Below, in pieces: positions 15,655 through 23,822 of a stretch of 38,559 nucleotides of DNA (positions are counted from its first letter, which is position 1; each line of letters starts with the position of its first letter). Under the pieces are notes generated by a model that was not told the DNA's origin, did no database searches, and worked only from the letters and a program-made list of their open reading frames with translations. The DNA comes from Paracoccus hibiscisoli (lineage in GTDB: Bacteria; Pseudomonadota; Alphaproteobacteria; Rhodobacterales; Rhodobacteraceae): the NCBI RefSeq assembly GCF_005048265.1, contig NZ_SUNH01000025.1:1-38559 (forward strand). Reading direction: 5' to 3'. A program made the translations under genes and the position numbers.

Positions 15655-16857
15655 ATGATCCACCTGACACCGACCCGCCCTGTTCCGAGCCGCCCGACAC
15701 CAACGCGTCCGGCGTCGAACTGCCTCTCTCTTCCCGCCCTGCTGCTCGGCACCGCGCTGGCCGCCGTCTGCACGCTCCCGGCACCCGCCCTGGCCGCGCC
15801 CGTCCCGGCGGAGCCCATCCCGGTCGACGCCCCGGCGCCGCCAGCTGCGGGCCTGACGCGGGCGGAGGCGGCCGGGGCGACCGGCGCGCTGACCGAACCG
15901 CTGGTCGGCACGGCCGCGGAGGCGCTCGGCGCGGAGCTGGCGCAAGGGGTGGAGGCGCTCAGCGACCCCGAGGCGATCCTGGCGCATTGCCGGGCGCGGA
16001 TCGTCGCGACCCGCGCGCCGGCCGGGGCACCGCTGGCCGCGGCCGCGCTGTCGGCCTGCGAGGCCCGCGTGGCCGTTCCTCTGCGCGCGGCGGTCGAGGC
16101 GGTGATCGCCCGCGACCTCGCCGCTCTCGAGGCCGCCCCGGAGACGCTGGACGGGCTTCTGGCCACGGACGGCTATGCGCTGGCGCCCCGGATCGAGGCC
16201 TGGCTGAGCCGCAGTGAGGCCGCCGAGGCGCTGGCGCCGCTACACGCCACCCTGGCCGAGGCCCGCGCCGCGATGGCGGCCCGGCGCGAGGCGGTGATCG
16301 CCGCGGAGACCCGCGCGCTGGACGCGCGCATTGCCGCGCTGGACCCGGCCCGTGACCACCGCGACGCCCTGCCCGACTGCGCGGTCTATGACCGGGGCAG
16401 GCGCTGGACGGCGCCGCTCCTCGGCCGGTGCCGCCAGGCGCGGGCCACCTTCGAGGCACGGCGGACCGAGATCCGCTGCCAGCGCCTCTTCGCGGCGGCC
16501 GAGGCGCCGGAGGCGCTCCAGGCTGCACAGATCGACCTCGGCGGCGGCGAGACCGTGGCGCTGCGCATCCTCGCCTGCGAATGGGGGCTGGAGGCCGCGC
16601 TCGACGCCCGCGGCGGCCTCTTCTCGAAGCCCCGGCACGACCTGACCCTTCAGATCGGCACGGAAGACGCGCCGCTGGCGCTGACCGGTCGGCTGCAGGC
16701 ACCCGACCCCGACACATCGAGCGACGAGGCAGAGAATGATGCCTGGCGCCTGACGGGCATCTCCGTGACGCCCGGACGGCTGGCCGAGGGCCTCGATCCC
16801 GACGCGCCCAACACCCTGCGCCGGTGTCTCGGCAATCCCGCCTCCTGCACCGAATGA
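15655..16857 (+). CDS. Exported alanine-rich protein of unknown function (400 aa)
   Basis: The product begins with a long basic N-region followed by a hydrophobic stretch (LSLPALLLGTALAAVC) and the probable signal-peptidase site PALA-AP, so it is predicted to be secreted to the periplasm. The mature part is Ala/Glu/Arg-rich and helical to about residue 220 (EARAAMAARREAVIAAETRA). It then has a more mixed domain with several cysteines (DCAVYDRG, GRCRQA, IRCQRLF, LACEWG, RRCLGNPASC) that may form disulfides. ATG 15655 has GAGG upstream; a GTG at 15622 is possible. It is the first of three consecutive envelope-directed genes. Function is unknown. Confidence 0.75.
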   Translation: MIHLTPTRPVPSRPTPTRPASNCLSLPALLLGTALAAVCTLPAPALAAPVPAEPIPVDAPAPPAAGLTRAEAAGATGALTEPLVGTAAEALGAELAQGVEALSDPEAILAHCRARIVATRAPAGAPLAAAALSACEARVAVPLRAAVEAVIARDLAALEAAPETLDGLLATDGYALAPRIEAWLSRSEAAEALAPLHATLAEARAAMAARREAVIAAETRALDARIAALDPARDHRDALPDCAVYDRGRRWTAPLLGRCRQARATFEARRTEIRCQRLFAAAEAPEALQAAQIDLGGGETVALRILACEWGLEAALDARGGLFSKPRHDLTLQIGTEDAPLALTGRLQAPDPDTSSDEAENDAWRLTGISVTPGRLAEGLDPDAPNTLRRCLGNPASCTE

Positions 16858-16906
16858 CCCCGACCATCACCTGCCCATCACCCGACCCCGCCGAAGGAGA
16901 TCCCGC

Positions 16907-17401
16907 ATGAAGACGTCCCCGATACTCGCCGCCGCGCTGACCCTGCCCGCGGTCCTCGCCTTGCCCGGCCCCGTGCTGGCCGAACCCTACCTCGGTCGCT
17001 GCCACATGGGCGAGTGCCTGCATTACGACCAGGTCTCGCGCAGCGTGATCGGCACAGGCAGCGCGGCCGTGCCGGGCGATCTGGTCCTCGTCGCCCTCCG
17101 GAGCGCCGTCTCGGACCGCGCCGACGCGGACCCCGCCACGCTTGCTAGGGAGGCGCCCGCCCCGGTGCAGGTCTTCTGCGGCATGGACCGGCCGGCCTAC
17201 CGCCTGACCGATGGTGCCTACCAGGGCCTCGACCTGGTCACCCCCGCCGGCGCCACCACGCTGGTCACTGCAATCTATCTCCACGCCTGCCATCCCGTTG
17301 CGGAGATCTCCGACGACCCCTTCGCTGCCGCGCACGCCCTTGGCTACGCCGCCACCCCCATGGAGGTCCATGCCGATCTCGACGCGCTGACCCGGCGCTG
17401 A
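16907..17401 (+). CDS. Exported protein of unknown function (164 aa)
   Basis: The N-terminus is a standard signal peptide (SPILAAALTLPAVLALPGP) with cleavage after VLA, giving a mature protein of about 139 residues. It contains cysteines in GRCHMGEC, VFCGMD and HACHP that could pair in the periplasm. AAGGAG lies eight bases before the ATG. It follows the 400-aa exported protein by 49 bases and precedes another membrane-anchored protein, which suggests one operon. I recognise no family. Confidence 0.8.
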   Translation: MKTSPILAAALTLPAVLALPGPVLAEPYLGRCHMGECLHYDQVSRSVIGTGSAAVPGDLVLVALRSAVSDRADADPATLAREAPAPVQVFCGMDRPAYRLTDGAYQGLDLVTPAGATTLVTAIYLHACHPVAEISDDPFAAAHALGYAATPMEVHADLDALTRR

Positions 17402-17415
17402 GCGCGCCCCGCCCC

Positions 17416-17436
17416 GGCGGCGCATGCCGCGCCGCC
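17416..17436. repeat. GC-rich intergenic hairpin
   Basis: GGCGGCGC and GCGCCGCC form an 8-bp perfect stem with a 5-base loop in the gap between two exported-protein genes. No T-run follows, so it is more likely an mRNA-stability or attenuation structure than a terminator. Confidence 0.35.
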
Positions 17437-17464
17437 GCGCCCTCATTCCCGAAGGACCGAACCC

Positions 17465-17758
17465 ATGACCCTGCCTGCCCGCCCCCTGCTCATCGCCGCC
17501 GCCCTGGCCGTCCCCGCTCTCGGCGCGGTCCTCCTCCTCTCCGCCGGCGGGTCCCTCGGCGCCGCCGACCGCCGCCTGATCGACCGGTGGGACGAGACCG
17601 TCGAGACCTGCTTCGACGCGAGCCTCGGCACGCTGGACCGCTCCGCCGCCTGCCTCCAGGGCAAGCGGCTGCGCGAGGAGATTGAGGCCCGCGGCCTCTG
17701 CCTCGATCTCGCCGAACGGGAGGGCAGCTATCGTGGCGTGTCCCGGTGTGATGTGTGA
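17465..17758 (+). CDS. Small membrane-anchored or exported protein (97 aa)
   Basis: A single N-terminal hydrophobic segment (LLIAAALAVPALGAVLLLSA) is followed by a charged domain of about 70 residues with five cysteines (ETCFD, AACLQ, GLCLD, SRCDV). It is either a signal-anchored periplasmic protein or a cleaved exported one. AAGGA is seven bases before the ATG. It is the last gene of the run of three envelope genes and ends about 40 bases before a terminator. Function is unknown. Confidence 0.72.
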   Translation: MTLPARPLLIAAALAVPALGAVLLLSAGGSLGAADRRLIDRWDETVETCFDASLGTLDRSAACLQGKRLREEIEARGLCLDLAEREGSYRGVSRCDV

Positions 17759-17797
17759 GGGAATGCTATTATTTTAGATGCACGATATTTCCACGCA

Positions 17798-17823
17798 AAA
17801 CGCCCCGGAGTCCCGGGGCGTTT
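17798..17823. terminator. Bidirectional rho-independent terminator
   Basis: CGCCCCGG (17801-17808) and CCGGGGCG (17813-17820) form a perfect stem around the loop AGTC, flanked by AAA on the left and TTT on the right. It can end both the rightward exported-protein operon and the leftward relaxase operon, whose last stop is at 17869. Confidence 0.85.
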
Positions 17824-17868
17824 CCATTCAGTGCGTCCAAAGAGTCAGTCTGCGAAGCGCATCAAAGT

Positions 17869-19620
17869 CTAGATTGATGGGCCATACTCATCCGGCTCTA
17901 CGGCGTTGTCACCTTCGGGATCGTCCCGAGACAAATCAACGGCGGAGGGAGGCACGGCCCCACCCTGCTCCCGCGGCGGCACGTTTGCATGGGGATCCAG
18001 CTCTGGCACGAGGGTATCCTCTTTGGGCGTTTGCTCACCATCGGGGCGCCAGATCGGCAATTCTGCAGCCACCAATGCGTCATTGATGATATGCTGACAT
18101 CGTTCGTCGATACCGGAAACGCTGATGCCCAAATGGCCGCATTCGACCGCGAGAGCCGCAAGAAAGTCATCCGGACCAGTGACCTCACAAACGGTCCACT
18201 GTTTTGCAGAGGCTTCAAGTGCCATCAGGCGCACCGCCACCTTACTGGTCTTGTTGCAAAGAATACTATCTCCCGTATCCTGAACAACCGAACCATCGGC
18301 CAGAAAGACGGCTTTCTTGTCGACATTCACGAAGCGGATTTGATCGACAAGCCCCTCGGGAAGGTCCACCGGGTAGAGTGAGCGGAGCAGACGCAGTTTC
18401 GTGATCTTGGCAGCATCTCCGATCGGCATGCCGCCCACCTCCATAGGCTTGATCATGATCGGGCTGGCCACGTTCCGTTCGATAGGCAATTCTCTCCGCC
18501 CATTCCCGATGGTGACATTGGGCGACGTAGGCTCATCGTCAGACAGTTGGAAAGCTGGATACCGCTGCAAGTTGAACTTGCGCCGCCTTTCGAGGCCCCG
18601 CTGGTATTCGTCGTCGTCAAGCGCTTTCCGTTTCTTATGATGACCTGCGAGTTCCTGTCGTTTCGCGTCGCCGATCAATGCCATTGCGTAGTCACGCGAC
18701 CGAAACGCACGGCTCCAGATACCCCCTTTCATCCGCATCGATTTGGTCAGCCGCGGCAGACCCTTGGGATGATCCCGGAGGGAGCGGATGCTCAGATAGT
18801 CCTCACCGTCACGAACGATTTCGTATCCGGCGCGACGGAGTTTTTCCTCGAGGTCCGGGCGATCATTGATCTGCCCTTCCCGAATCCAGCCGCAGACCGC
18901 CTCATGAAGCTGCTCGCGGTCTGATGTCTTGATGACGGGGGCACCCAGGCGCGCGGCGTTCCGCGCGAGCTTGAGTTCGTGATCGGGGATGGCCAGAGCC
19001 CTCCGGCGCGCAGGGTCCATCGGATCCGCCCATCCGAACTTGCTGTTGCACCGGTCCCGGAAGCCGTCCATGAGCTTGCGCGCTTCGTCGCCGGGCGGGT
19101 GGGGGTTGTAGCTCTTGATGACCATGTCCGGCCCCACCCCGAGGCGGGCGACGGCGGCAACCCCAACCCTTTTCGCCGTGACCTTCGCCGCTACGTAGAC
19201 AGCACGGGGGATCAGGAAGTTCAGCTCCAGCCGGCCCGTGTGGCTGTGGCTGGTCCACAGGATCGGAGGGCGCTGATGCACCGGAACACCGACGAAAGCT
19301 ACCTCCTCGAACTCGACCATCACGCGACGCAGCTGGGCTATCAAGGCGGGGTCGCTCGCATGAAACAGCGCAAGGTCGATATCACCGGCCTCGAAGCTGA
19401 GAACCCCAGAACTGTATCGGCACTTGAACGGGATCGACGTGATCATGGCGCCGACAAGATCGGGCGACCCTCTGAGGATCCGGGGGAGCGGGTTGCGTGT
19501 GTCGCGACGGCGCGCCTTGCCATCAAGTGATTTGGCCACCGACGCGGCCGTCATGTAGGTGATGGCCCCTCCTCCATCCGGATCCGTTTTGCCCGTATAC
19601 TTTGACCATGTGATGATCAT
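17869..19620 (-). CDS. ColE1-type (MOB-HEN) relaxase
   Basis: This is a DNA-transfer relaxase that would nick oriT and attach to the 5' end. The 583-residue protein aligns by eye with ColE1 MbeA: MIITWSKYTG, candidate catalytic Tyr22 in AITYMTAA, YSSGVLSFE at about 69-77, and HSHTGRLELNFLIPR. There H125, E132 and N134 have the spacing of the H-E-N triad that replaces the usual three-histidine site in this subgroup. A region resembling the MbeA tail (AGYEIVRDGEDYLSIRS) follows. The last 250 residues are unusually long for the family and have no domain I recognise. It overlaps mobC by ATGA. No type IV secretion genes are visible, so it would be mobilizable only with a helper. Confidence 0.88.
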   Translation of the reverse strand: MIITWSKYTGKTDPDGGGAITYMTAASVAKSLDGKARRRDTRNPLPRILRGSPDLVGAMITSIPFKCRYSSGVLSFEAGDIDLALFHASDPALIAQLRRVMVEFEEVAFVGVPVHQRPPILWTSHSHTGRLELNFLIPRAVYVAAKVTAKRVGVAAVARLGVGPDMVIKSYNPHPPGDEARKLMDGFRDRCNSKFGWADPMDPARRRALAIPDHELKLARNAARLGAPVIKTSDREQLHEAVCGWIREGQINDRPDLEEKLRRAGYEIVRDGEDYLSIRSLRDHPKGLPRLTKSMRMKGGIWSRAFRSRDYAMALIGDAKRQELAGHHKKRKALDDDEYQRGLERRRKFNLQRYPAFQLSDDEPTSPNVTIGNGRRELPIERNVASPIMIKPMEVGGMPIGDAAKITKLRLLRSLYPVDLPEGLVDQIRFVNVDKKAVFLADGSVVQDTGDSILCNKTSKVAVRLMALEASAKQWTVCEVTGPDDFLAALAVECGHLGISVSGIDERCQHIINDALVAAELPIWRPDGEQTPKEDTLVPELDPHANVPPREQGGAVPPSAVDLSRDDPEGDNAVEPDEYGPSI

Positions 19621-19985
19621 GACGACACCCGGTTGAACAGAGTGTCGGGAAGACCGAAGGACCGGCGGATATTCAGGTCGATGCTCTTCAGATGGGCCGT
19701 GACGAACAGCAGATCGGCGTCATCCTTGTGGATGTTTACGTGGCGCGCGACCTGGTTCAGGTTGCTCGCAATGTTGGCCAGCAGGAAGTTCCGGCGCCGC
19801 ATCTCTGCGGCGATTGCGTGCTTGCCGGCAAGGCTGTTGATCACCACATCGCGACAAGCGCGACGGATGAACTCAGCGGTTGTCAGCGAAGCCGATTGGG
19901 CCTTGGAGTCGAACTCTGCCCGCTCGGCCTGAGAGAGCCTCAGGTGGAAGATCGAGCGGGGATCAGCGGTTTTCTTTCGCGGCAT
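19617..19985 (-). CDS. mobC: MobC-like mobilization accessory protein
   Basis: The 122-residue protein has an N-terminal ribbon-helix-helix-like part (RSIFHLRLSQAERAEFD ... TTAEFIRRACRD) and the MobC signature NIASNLNQVARHVN in the C-terminal half. MobC proteins bind oriT and help open the DNA for the relaxase. ATG 19985 has GGAGG four bases upstream. A much longer upstream frame exists but runs through two inverted repeats and is rejected. It is coupled to the relaxase gene by a 4-base overlap. Confidence 0.85.
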   Translation of the reverse strand: MPRKKTADPRSIFHLRLSQAERAEFDSKAQSASLTTAEFIRRACRDVVINSLAGKHAIAAEMRRRNFLLANIASNLNQVARHVNIHKDDADLLFVTAHLKSIDLNIRRSFGLPDTLFNRVSS

Positions 19986-20053
19986 GGTGCCTCCTTTGCG
20001 ATGCAAGGAGCGGTTCCGCAGGCCGGGGTTCGAAGGGGTGTCCCCTCGCAAGT

Positions 20054-20143
20054 CTCCACGTCCACACAAAAGCCGTCTCCGGGCTCTTTGTGTGGACGTG
20101 GAGGAGCCTTGCTCTCTGGGATTCAAATCAACGATTTGAATCC
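20054..20143. other. Candidate oriT: two perfect inverted repeats upstream of mobC
   Basis: The first repeat is CTCCACGTCCACACAAA (20054-20070) with its exact complement at 20087-20103, a 17-bp stem. A 16-base spacer between the arms contains AGCC (20071-20074) and GGCT (20082-20085), which extend the stem. The second is GGATTCAAATC (20119-20129) and GATTTGAATCC (20133-20143), an 11-bp stem with a 3-base loop. They lie 70-160 bases upstream of mobC, where oriT of mobilization modules usually sits. Neither has a T-run, so they are not terminators. I could not identify a nic site. Confidence 0.55.
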
Positions 20144-20710
20144 GTCCTTTCCTGAAGAAGCATTCCTGTCCCCACGGCAAAAACATCATCCGCACGCATC
20201 TTTCCGGGGCTCAGAGATAAATCTTCCATTGCCGGAGCACGCCAGACAAGCTCCGTCGATGTCCTTTTTTCGACTTAGTTTTTTGTGGGGACGGGCCACC
20301 CGAAGTGGGCGATGGTGCATGTGTCGATACGCGTCAGTAGGGGCGACGGAATTAATTGAACAGACAGATTTCCAGGTTCGTCAAAATCGGATATTCTGAT
20401 GCCAAACGCTCCGGGGAGCTTTTAGTAGCGCGGCCTGAACGAGGCGTCTGGTCGCAAGGCAAAGTCAGTTTTCCTTCCGATGTTACGGGCCGGGTGGCAT
20501 AATCGACCCAGGTCAGGATTACATGGCGACCACACATGAGGCGTGAGCGATCGCGTCTGCGCGTTTTGACCCAATATCAAAAATCATGATCCCGAGTTTC
20601 ACTCTATAACTGCCTGCGGCGCTGCCAGAACCCTACAGGAATTGGCAACTGCGTGCGGAAGCTGAAGCAATGAGTTCGATTTGTGGTCATCAGGTCCAAC
20701 TCACTTGGGC
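20144..20710. other. Gene-free region between mobilization and SOS modules
   Basis: About 570 bases with no convincing gene on either strand. It contains GTCCCCAC (about 20169) and an inverted copy, GTGGGGAC (about 20285), beside A- and T-runs, which may be remnants of a plasmid or transfer region. The promoter of mobC must lie in or near its left part. The short frames here show no recognisable protein. Confidence 0.35.
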
Positions 20711-21331
20711 CTATACCGGCGCGTCCACCAGCGTCAGCGCGCCGTCCGGCAGGGGCCGCTGCAGCTCCTCGGCCCGGATGCCGTCCAGCCATGCGCGCCA
20801 TTCCTCGGGTCGGGTCAGGATCACCGGCATGGCCTTGGGATGGATGGGCGCGACCTCGGCGTTCGGCGGACAGGTCAGGAAGGCGTAAAGATCATCGGTC
20901 GTCTCGCCATCCTTGACCTTGCGGAGCGAGGTCCAGCTGCGGGTCTCGATCCCCGCAAAGAACATGGTCGTGCTCGGGTCGGTGGGCGCGAACCACTGCA
21001 CCCCTTGCCCCTTGCCGCGCGGCTCCGAGAAACTAGTGACCGGCACCAGGCAGCGATGCCCCTGCCCCAGCCACCGCCGCCAATGCGGCGAGCCGAGGTT
21101 GCGAACGTTGGTGACGCCCGGATCGCGCGCGGTCTTCAGGACCGACGGCGGCGAGGGCATGCCCCATCGCGCCTTGACTAGCTCCGGCCCGTCGTCGCCG
21201 TTGCGGATGATCGGTGCCAGCTGATCGGGATAGACGCTGCCGGAGGCCAGGTTTCCGGCGCGATCGGTAAGCCCATCGATCAGCCGGGTCAGTGCCTCCT
21301 GCGAGGTCGTCACGTTATACAGATTGCAAAT
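20711..21331 (-). CDS. SRAP/YedK-type DNA-protein crosslink enzyme with apparent ATT start
   Basis: SRAP (HMCES/YedK) proteins shield abasic sites in single-stranded DNA by a covalent bond from Cys2. Family motifs are present: ARWGMPSP, NVRN, HRCLVPVTSFSE (about residues 93-104) and HPKAMPVILT. By family rule the N-terminus is M-C-N-L-Y; here the frame reads ATT-TGC-AAT-CTG-TAT at 21331-21317. No ATG, GTG or TTG lies between this ATT and the upstream stop (TGA at 21388-21386). The next downstream start (GTG 21313) would delete Cys2. A GAGGG lies upstream of ATT. The gene is annotated from ATT (206 aa); it may initiate poorly or be a start-codon mutant. It is divergent from imuA, a common arrangement. 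Confidence 0.85.
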   Translation of the reverse strand: MCNLYNVTTSQEALTRLIDGLTDRAGNLASGSVYPDQLAPIIRNGDDGPELVKARWGMPSPPSVLKTARDPGVTNVRNLGSPHWRRWLGQGHRCLVPVTSFSEPRGKGQGVQWFAPTDPSTTMFFAGIETRSWTSLRKVKDGETTDDLYAFLTCPPNAEVAPIHPKAMPVILTRPEEWRAWLDGIRAEELQRPLPDGALTLVDAPV

Positions 21332-21541
21332 CGCCCTGCCCTCGCGCTGGTCTGGCTCCCGTTCTGGGCCTGCTTTCTGCCTGCGTCAATCACTCAACGG
21401 CCGATGCCGTGACCCTGTCAGAGGACCAGGATGGAGCAGTCCTCATCGCTGCCGGCGACTTATCCCCCGCTTTGAATCCAGCCTTTCCAACTGCTTGTGG
21501 CGTCGTCGCCCTGGCTCATGCTGGAACACACGCCGCGCCGG

Positions 21542-21576
21542 TTGACAGAATGGCATCACGAGAACAAAACAGGAAC
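21542..21576 (+). promoter_or_regulatory. SOS promoter of imuA with alphaproteobacterial LexA box
   Basis: GAAC at 21562-21565 and GAAC at 21573-21576 are separated by exactly seven bases, the direct-repeat SOS box used by alphaproteobacterial LexA. TTGACA at 21542-21547 is a good -35, placing the box over the expected -10 region, so LexA would repress until DNA damage. It lies 44 bases before imuA. Confidence 0.85.
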
Positions 21577-21619
21577 TAATCAAACCTGTTCATCGCCAAC
21601 TGCAAAGGAGCCCCGTCCC

Positions 21620-22375
21620 ATGCCTGCCGTCCGCCCCGCCCTGGCCGAATTGCGCGCCCGGATCGGCGAGATCGACGGCACGGGAGCGCGCCAACACGGC
21701 GTGCTGCCTTTCGGCGTGCGGGAGCTGGACCGGCGCCTGCCTCAGGGCGGACTGTCGCTCGGCGCGCTGCACGAGGTGGCGGGCGGCGGACAGGGTGCGG
21801 TGGACGGCGCGGCGGCCGCCTGCTTCGTGGCAGGCATTGCCGCGCGGATGAAGGGCCAGGTGCTGTGGTGCGTGACCCAGGCCGATCTCTTCGCGCCGGG
21901 CCTGGCGCAGGTGGGCCTGCCGCCTGAGAGGGTGATCCATGTCGAGGCCGGCGATGACATCTCGGTCCTGGCGGCGATGGAGGAGGGCCTGCGTCATGGC
22001 GGGCTGGCCGCCGTGGTGGGTGACGTGGCGCGGCTGTCGATGACCGCCTCGCGCCGGCTGCACCTGGCCGCCAAGGGATCGGGCACCATCGGCCTGGCGC
22101 TCCGGCGCTGGCGGCGGCAGGCGGATGCCAGCGACTTCGGACAGCCGACCGCGGCAATGACCCGGTGGCGGGTCTCCGAGCTGCCCTCCGCCCCCCTGCC
22201 CGTTCCGGGCGTCGGCCGGGCCCGTTGGCTCGTCGAGCTGATCCGGGCCCGGGCCGGGGACTCCTTCGATCTCGAACTGGAGGCATGCGATGGCGCGGGT
22301 CATCTCCGTCTTCCTGCCGATGTGGCCGATCGATCGGCGGCAGCGGCAGGCGGGCGTCACATCGCCGCCGGCTGA
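21620..22375 (+). CDS. imuA: ImuA, RecA-like accessory protein of the SOS mutasome
   Basis: The 251-residue protein has the RecA/SulA-like plan of ImuA: GVRELDRRLPQGGLSLGALHEV at about 33-54, the region where RecA has Walker A, then FVAGIAARMKGQVLWC and a C-terminal segment LPVPGVGRARWLVELIRARAGD. ImuA works with ImuB and DnaE2 in damage-tolerant, error-prone synthesis. AAAGGAG lies nine bases before the ATG. The gene overlaps imuB by 86 bases and is controlled by the LexA box just upstream. Confidence 0.9.
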   Translation: MPAVRPALAELRARIGEIDGTGARQHGVLPFGVRELDRRLPQGGLSLGALHEVAGGGQGAVDGAAAACFVAGIAARMKGQVLWCVTQADLFAPGLAQVGLPPERVIHVEAGDDISVLAAMEEGLRHGGLAAVVGDVARLSMTASRRLHLAAKGSGTIGLALRRWRRQADASDFGQPTAAMTRWRVSELPSAPLPVPGVGRARWLVELIRARAGDSFDLELEACDGAGHLRLPADVADRSAAAAGGRHIAAG

Positions 22376-23822
22376 GGGGCCGCTGATCATCGCCGGTCGC
22401 GCGGGAAACCGGCGGGTGGTCACCGCCGCCTGCCCGGCGGCGCGGGACCTGGGCCTGCGGGTGGGTATGACGGTCAGCCGGGCGCAGGCGCTGGTGCCGG
22501 ATCTGCGCATCGAGGCGGACGACGCCGGGGCCGATACCGCAGCGCTGGAGCGTCTGGCGCTGTGGCTGCTGCAGCGGGTCGCACCCATCGTCTCGGCCGA
22601 TCCGCCAGACGGGATCGTCATCGACTCGACCGGCGCCGATCACCTGCATGGCGGCGAGGCGGCGATGCTGGAGGCGCTGGCGGGCAAACTGGCGCTTTCC
22701 GGCATCACAGCGCGGCTGGCCTTGGCCGACAGCTGGGGCGCGGCCCATGCGCTGGCACGGCACGGGGCGGACAGCGTCACCATCGTGCCGCCGGGCGGGT
22801 TGGATGCCGCGCTGGCGCCCCTGCCCTTGGAGGCGCTGCGCCTGCCCGCCGCGACAGTGGCCGGGCTGCGGGACCTCGGCTTCGAGATCATCGGCGATCT
22901 GATGGACCAGCCCCGCGCACCTCTGACGCGCCGCTTCGGCGAGGTCCTCTGCCGAAGTCTGGACCAGGCGCGGGGCCTGGCCTCCGAGCCGATCCCACCG
23001 CTGCGCCCGGAGGGGCTGATCGAGATCCGCCGCGCCTTTGCCGAACCCATCGCCGCGCCGGAAACCATCGCCCGCTATATCGGCAAGCTGGTGCTCCAGC
23101 TCTGCATCGAGCTGACCGCCAAGGGGCTCGGCGTGCGGCGGCTGGACCTGCTCTGTTCGCGGGTCGACAACCGCACCGAGGTCCTGCGTGTGGGCCTCGC
23201 CGTGCCGCAGCGCGACCCTGCCCGTCTGACCCGGCTGCTCTGCGACCGGATCGTCACTCTCGATCCTGGTCTCGGCATCGAGATCATGACCCTGACCGCC
23301 ACCATCGCCGAACCGCTGGTGCCGCGACAATCGGCGACGTCGCTTCTGGAGAAGGCGGCGCCCGATCTCTCCGGCCTGATCGACACGCTGTCGAACCGGC
23401 TCGGGGCACGCTCGGTCTTCCGCTTCGCAGCCGTGGCCAGCGACGTGCCTGAACGCGCCATCATCCGCATCCCGCCGTTGGCGGACACGGCCACCCCCGG
23501 TATGGACGCCTGGCCCGACCACTGGCCGCGCCCCGCGCGCCTGCTGCCGCGCCCCGAACCGATCGAGACGATGGCGCTGCTGCCCGACCACCCGCCGCGC
23601 TGGATCCTCTGGCGCGGGGTGCGGCGTCACGTGCAATGCGCCGACGGGCCGGAACGCATCTTCGGCGAATGGTGGAAGCGCGACGCCGAGGCCCAGGCCG
23701 TGCGCGACTATTTCCGCATCGAGGACGAAGCTGGGGCCCGCTACTGGATCTTCCGCCAGGGCGACGGAGAGGACCGGGCCACCGGGTCACATCGCTGGTT
23801 CCTGCATGGAATGTTCGGATGA
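22290..23822 (+). CDS. imuB: ImuB, catalytically inactive Y-family polymerase homologue
   Basis: The 510-residue ImuB links the mutasome to the beta clamp and to DnaE2. It begins [17 protein letters not shown] and contains [37 protein letters not shown] and a Y-family little-finger-like region. The acidic residues expected in active Y-family enzymes are not in the usual positions, as is known for ImuB. GGAGG at 22279-22283 supports the start. It overlaps imuA at its start and dnaE2 by ATGA at its end. Confidence 0.9.
   Translation: MARVISVFLPMWPIDRRQRQAGVTSPPAEGPLIIAGRAGNRRVVTAACPAARDLGLRVGMTVSRAQALVPDLRIEADDAGADTAALERLALWLLQRVAPIVSADPPDGIVIDSTGADHLHGGEAAMLEALAGKLALSGITARLALADSWGAAHALARHGADSVTIVPPGGLDAALAPLPLEALRLPAATVAGLRDLGFEIIGDLMDQPRAPLTRRFGEVLCRSLDQARGLASEPIPPLRPEGLIEIRRAFAEPIAAPETIARYIGKLVLQLCIELTAKGLGVRRLDLLCSRVDNRTEVLRVGLAVPQRDPARLTRLLCDRIVTLDPGLGIEIMTLTATIAEPLVPRQSATSLLEKAAPDLSGLIDTLSNRLGARSVFRFAAVASDVPERAIIRIPPLADTATPGMDAWPDHWPRPARLLPRPEPIETMALLPDHPPRWILWRGVRRHVQCADGPERIFGEWWKRDAEAQAVRDYFRIEDEAGARYWIFRQGDGEDRATGSHRWFLHGMFG

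Noticed and set aside
17778..18086. 102-residue plus-strand frame after the exported genes
   Set aside because: It runs through the bidirectional terminator and antisense to the relaxase gene.
19986..20195. N-terminal extension of mobC by 70 codons
   Set aside because: It translates through both inverted repeats of the candidate oriT and has no family similarity; ATG 19985 has a strong ribosome-binding site.
21332..21579. Plus-strand frame with a lipoprotein-like segment (GLLSACVNHS) upstream of imuA
   Set aside because: Starts antisense to the SRAP gene and has no ribosome-binding site; it overlaps the LexA promoter.
21576..23636. 686-residue minus-strand open frame
   Set aside because: Antisense to imuA and imuB, which carry family motifs; no protein-like features.
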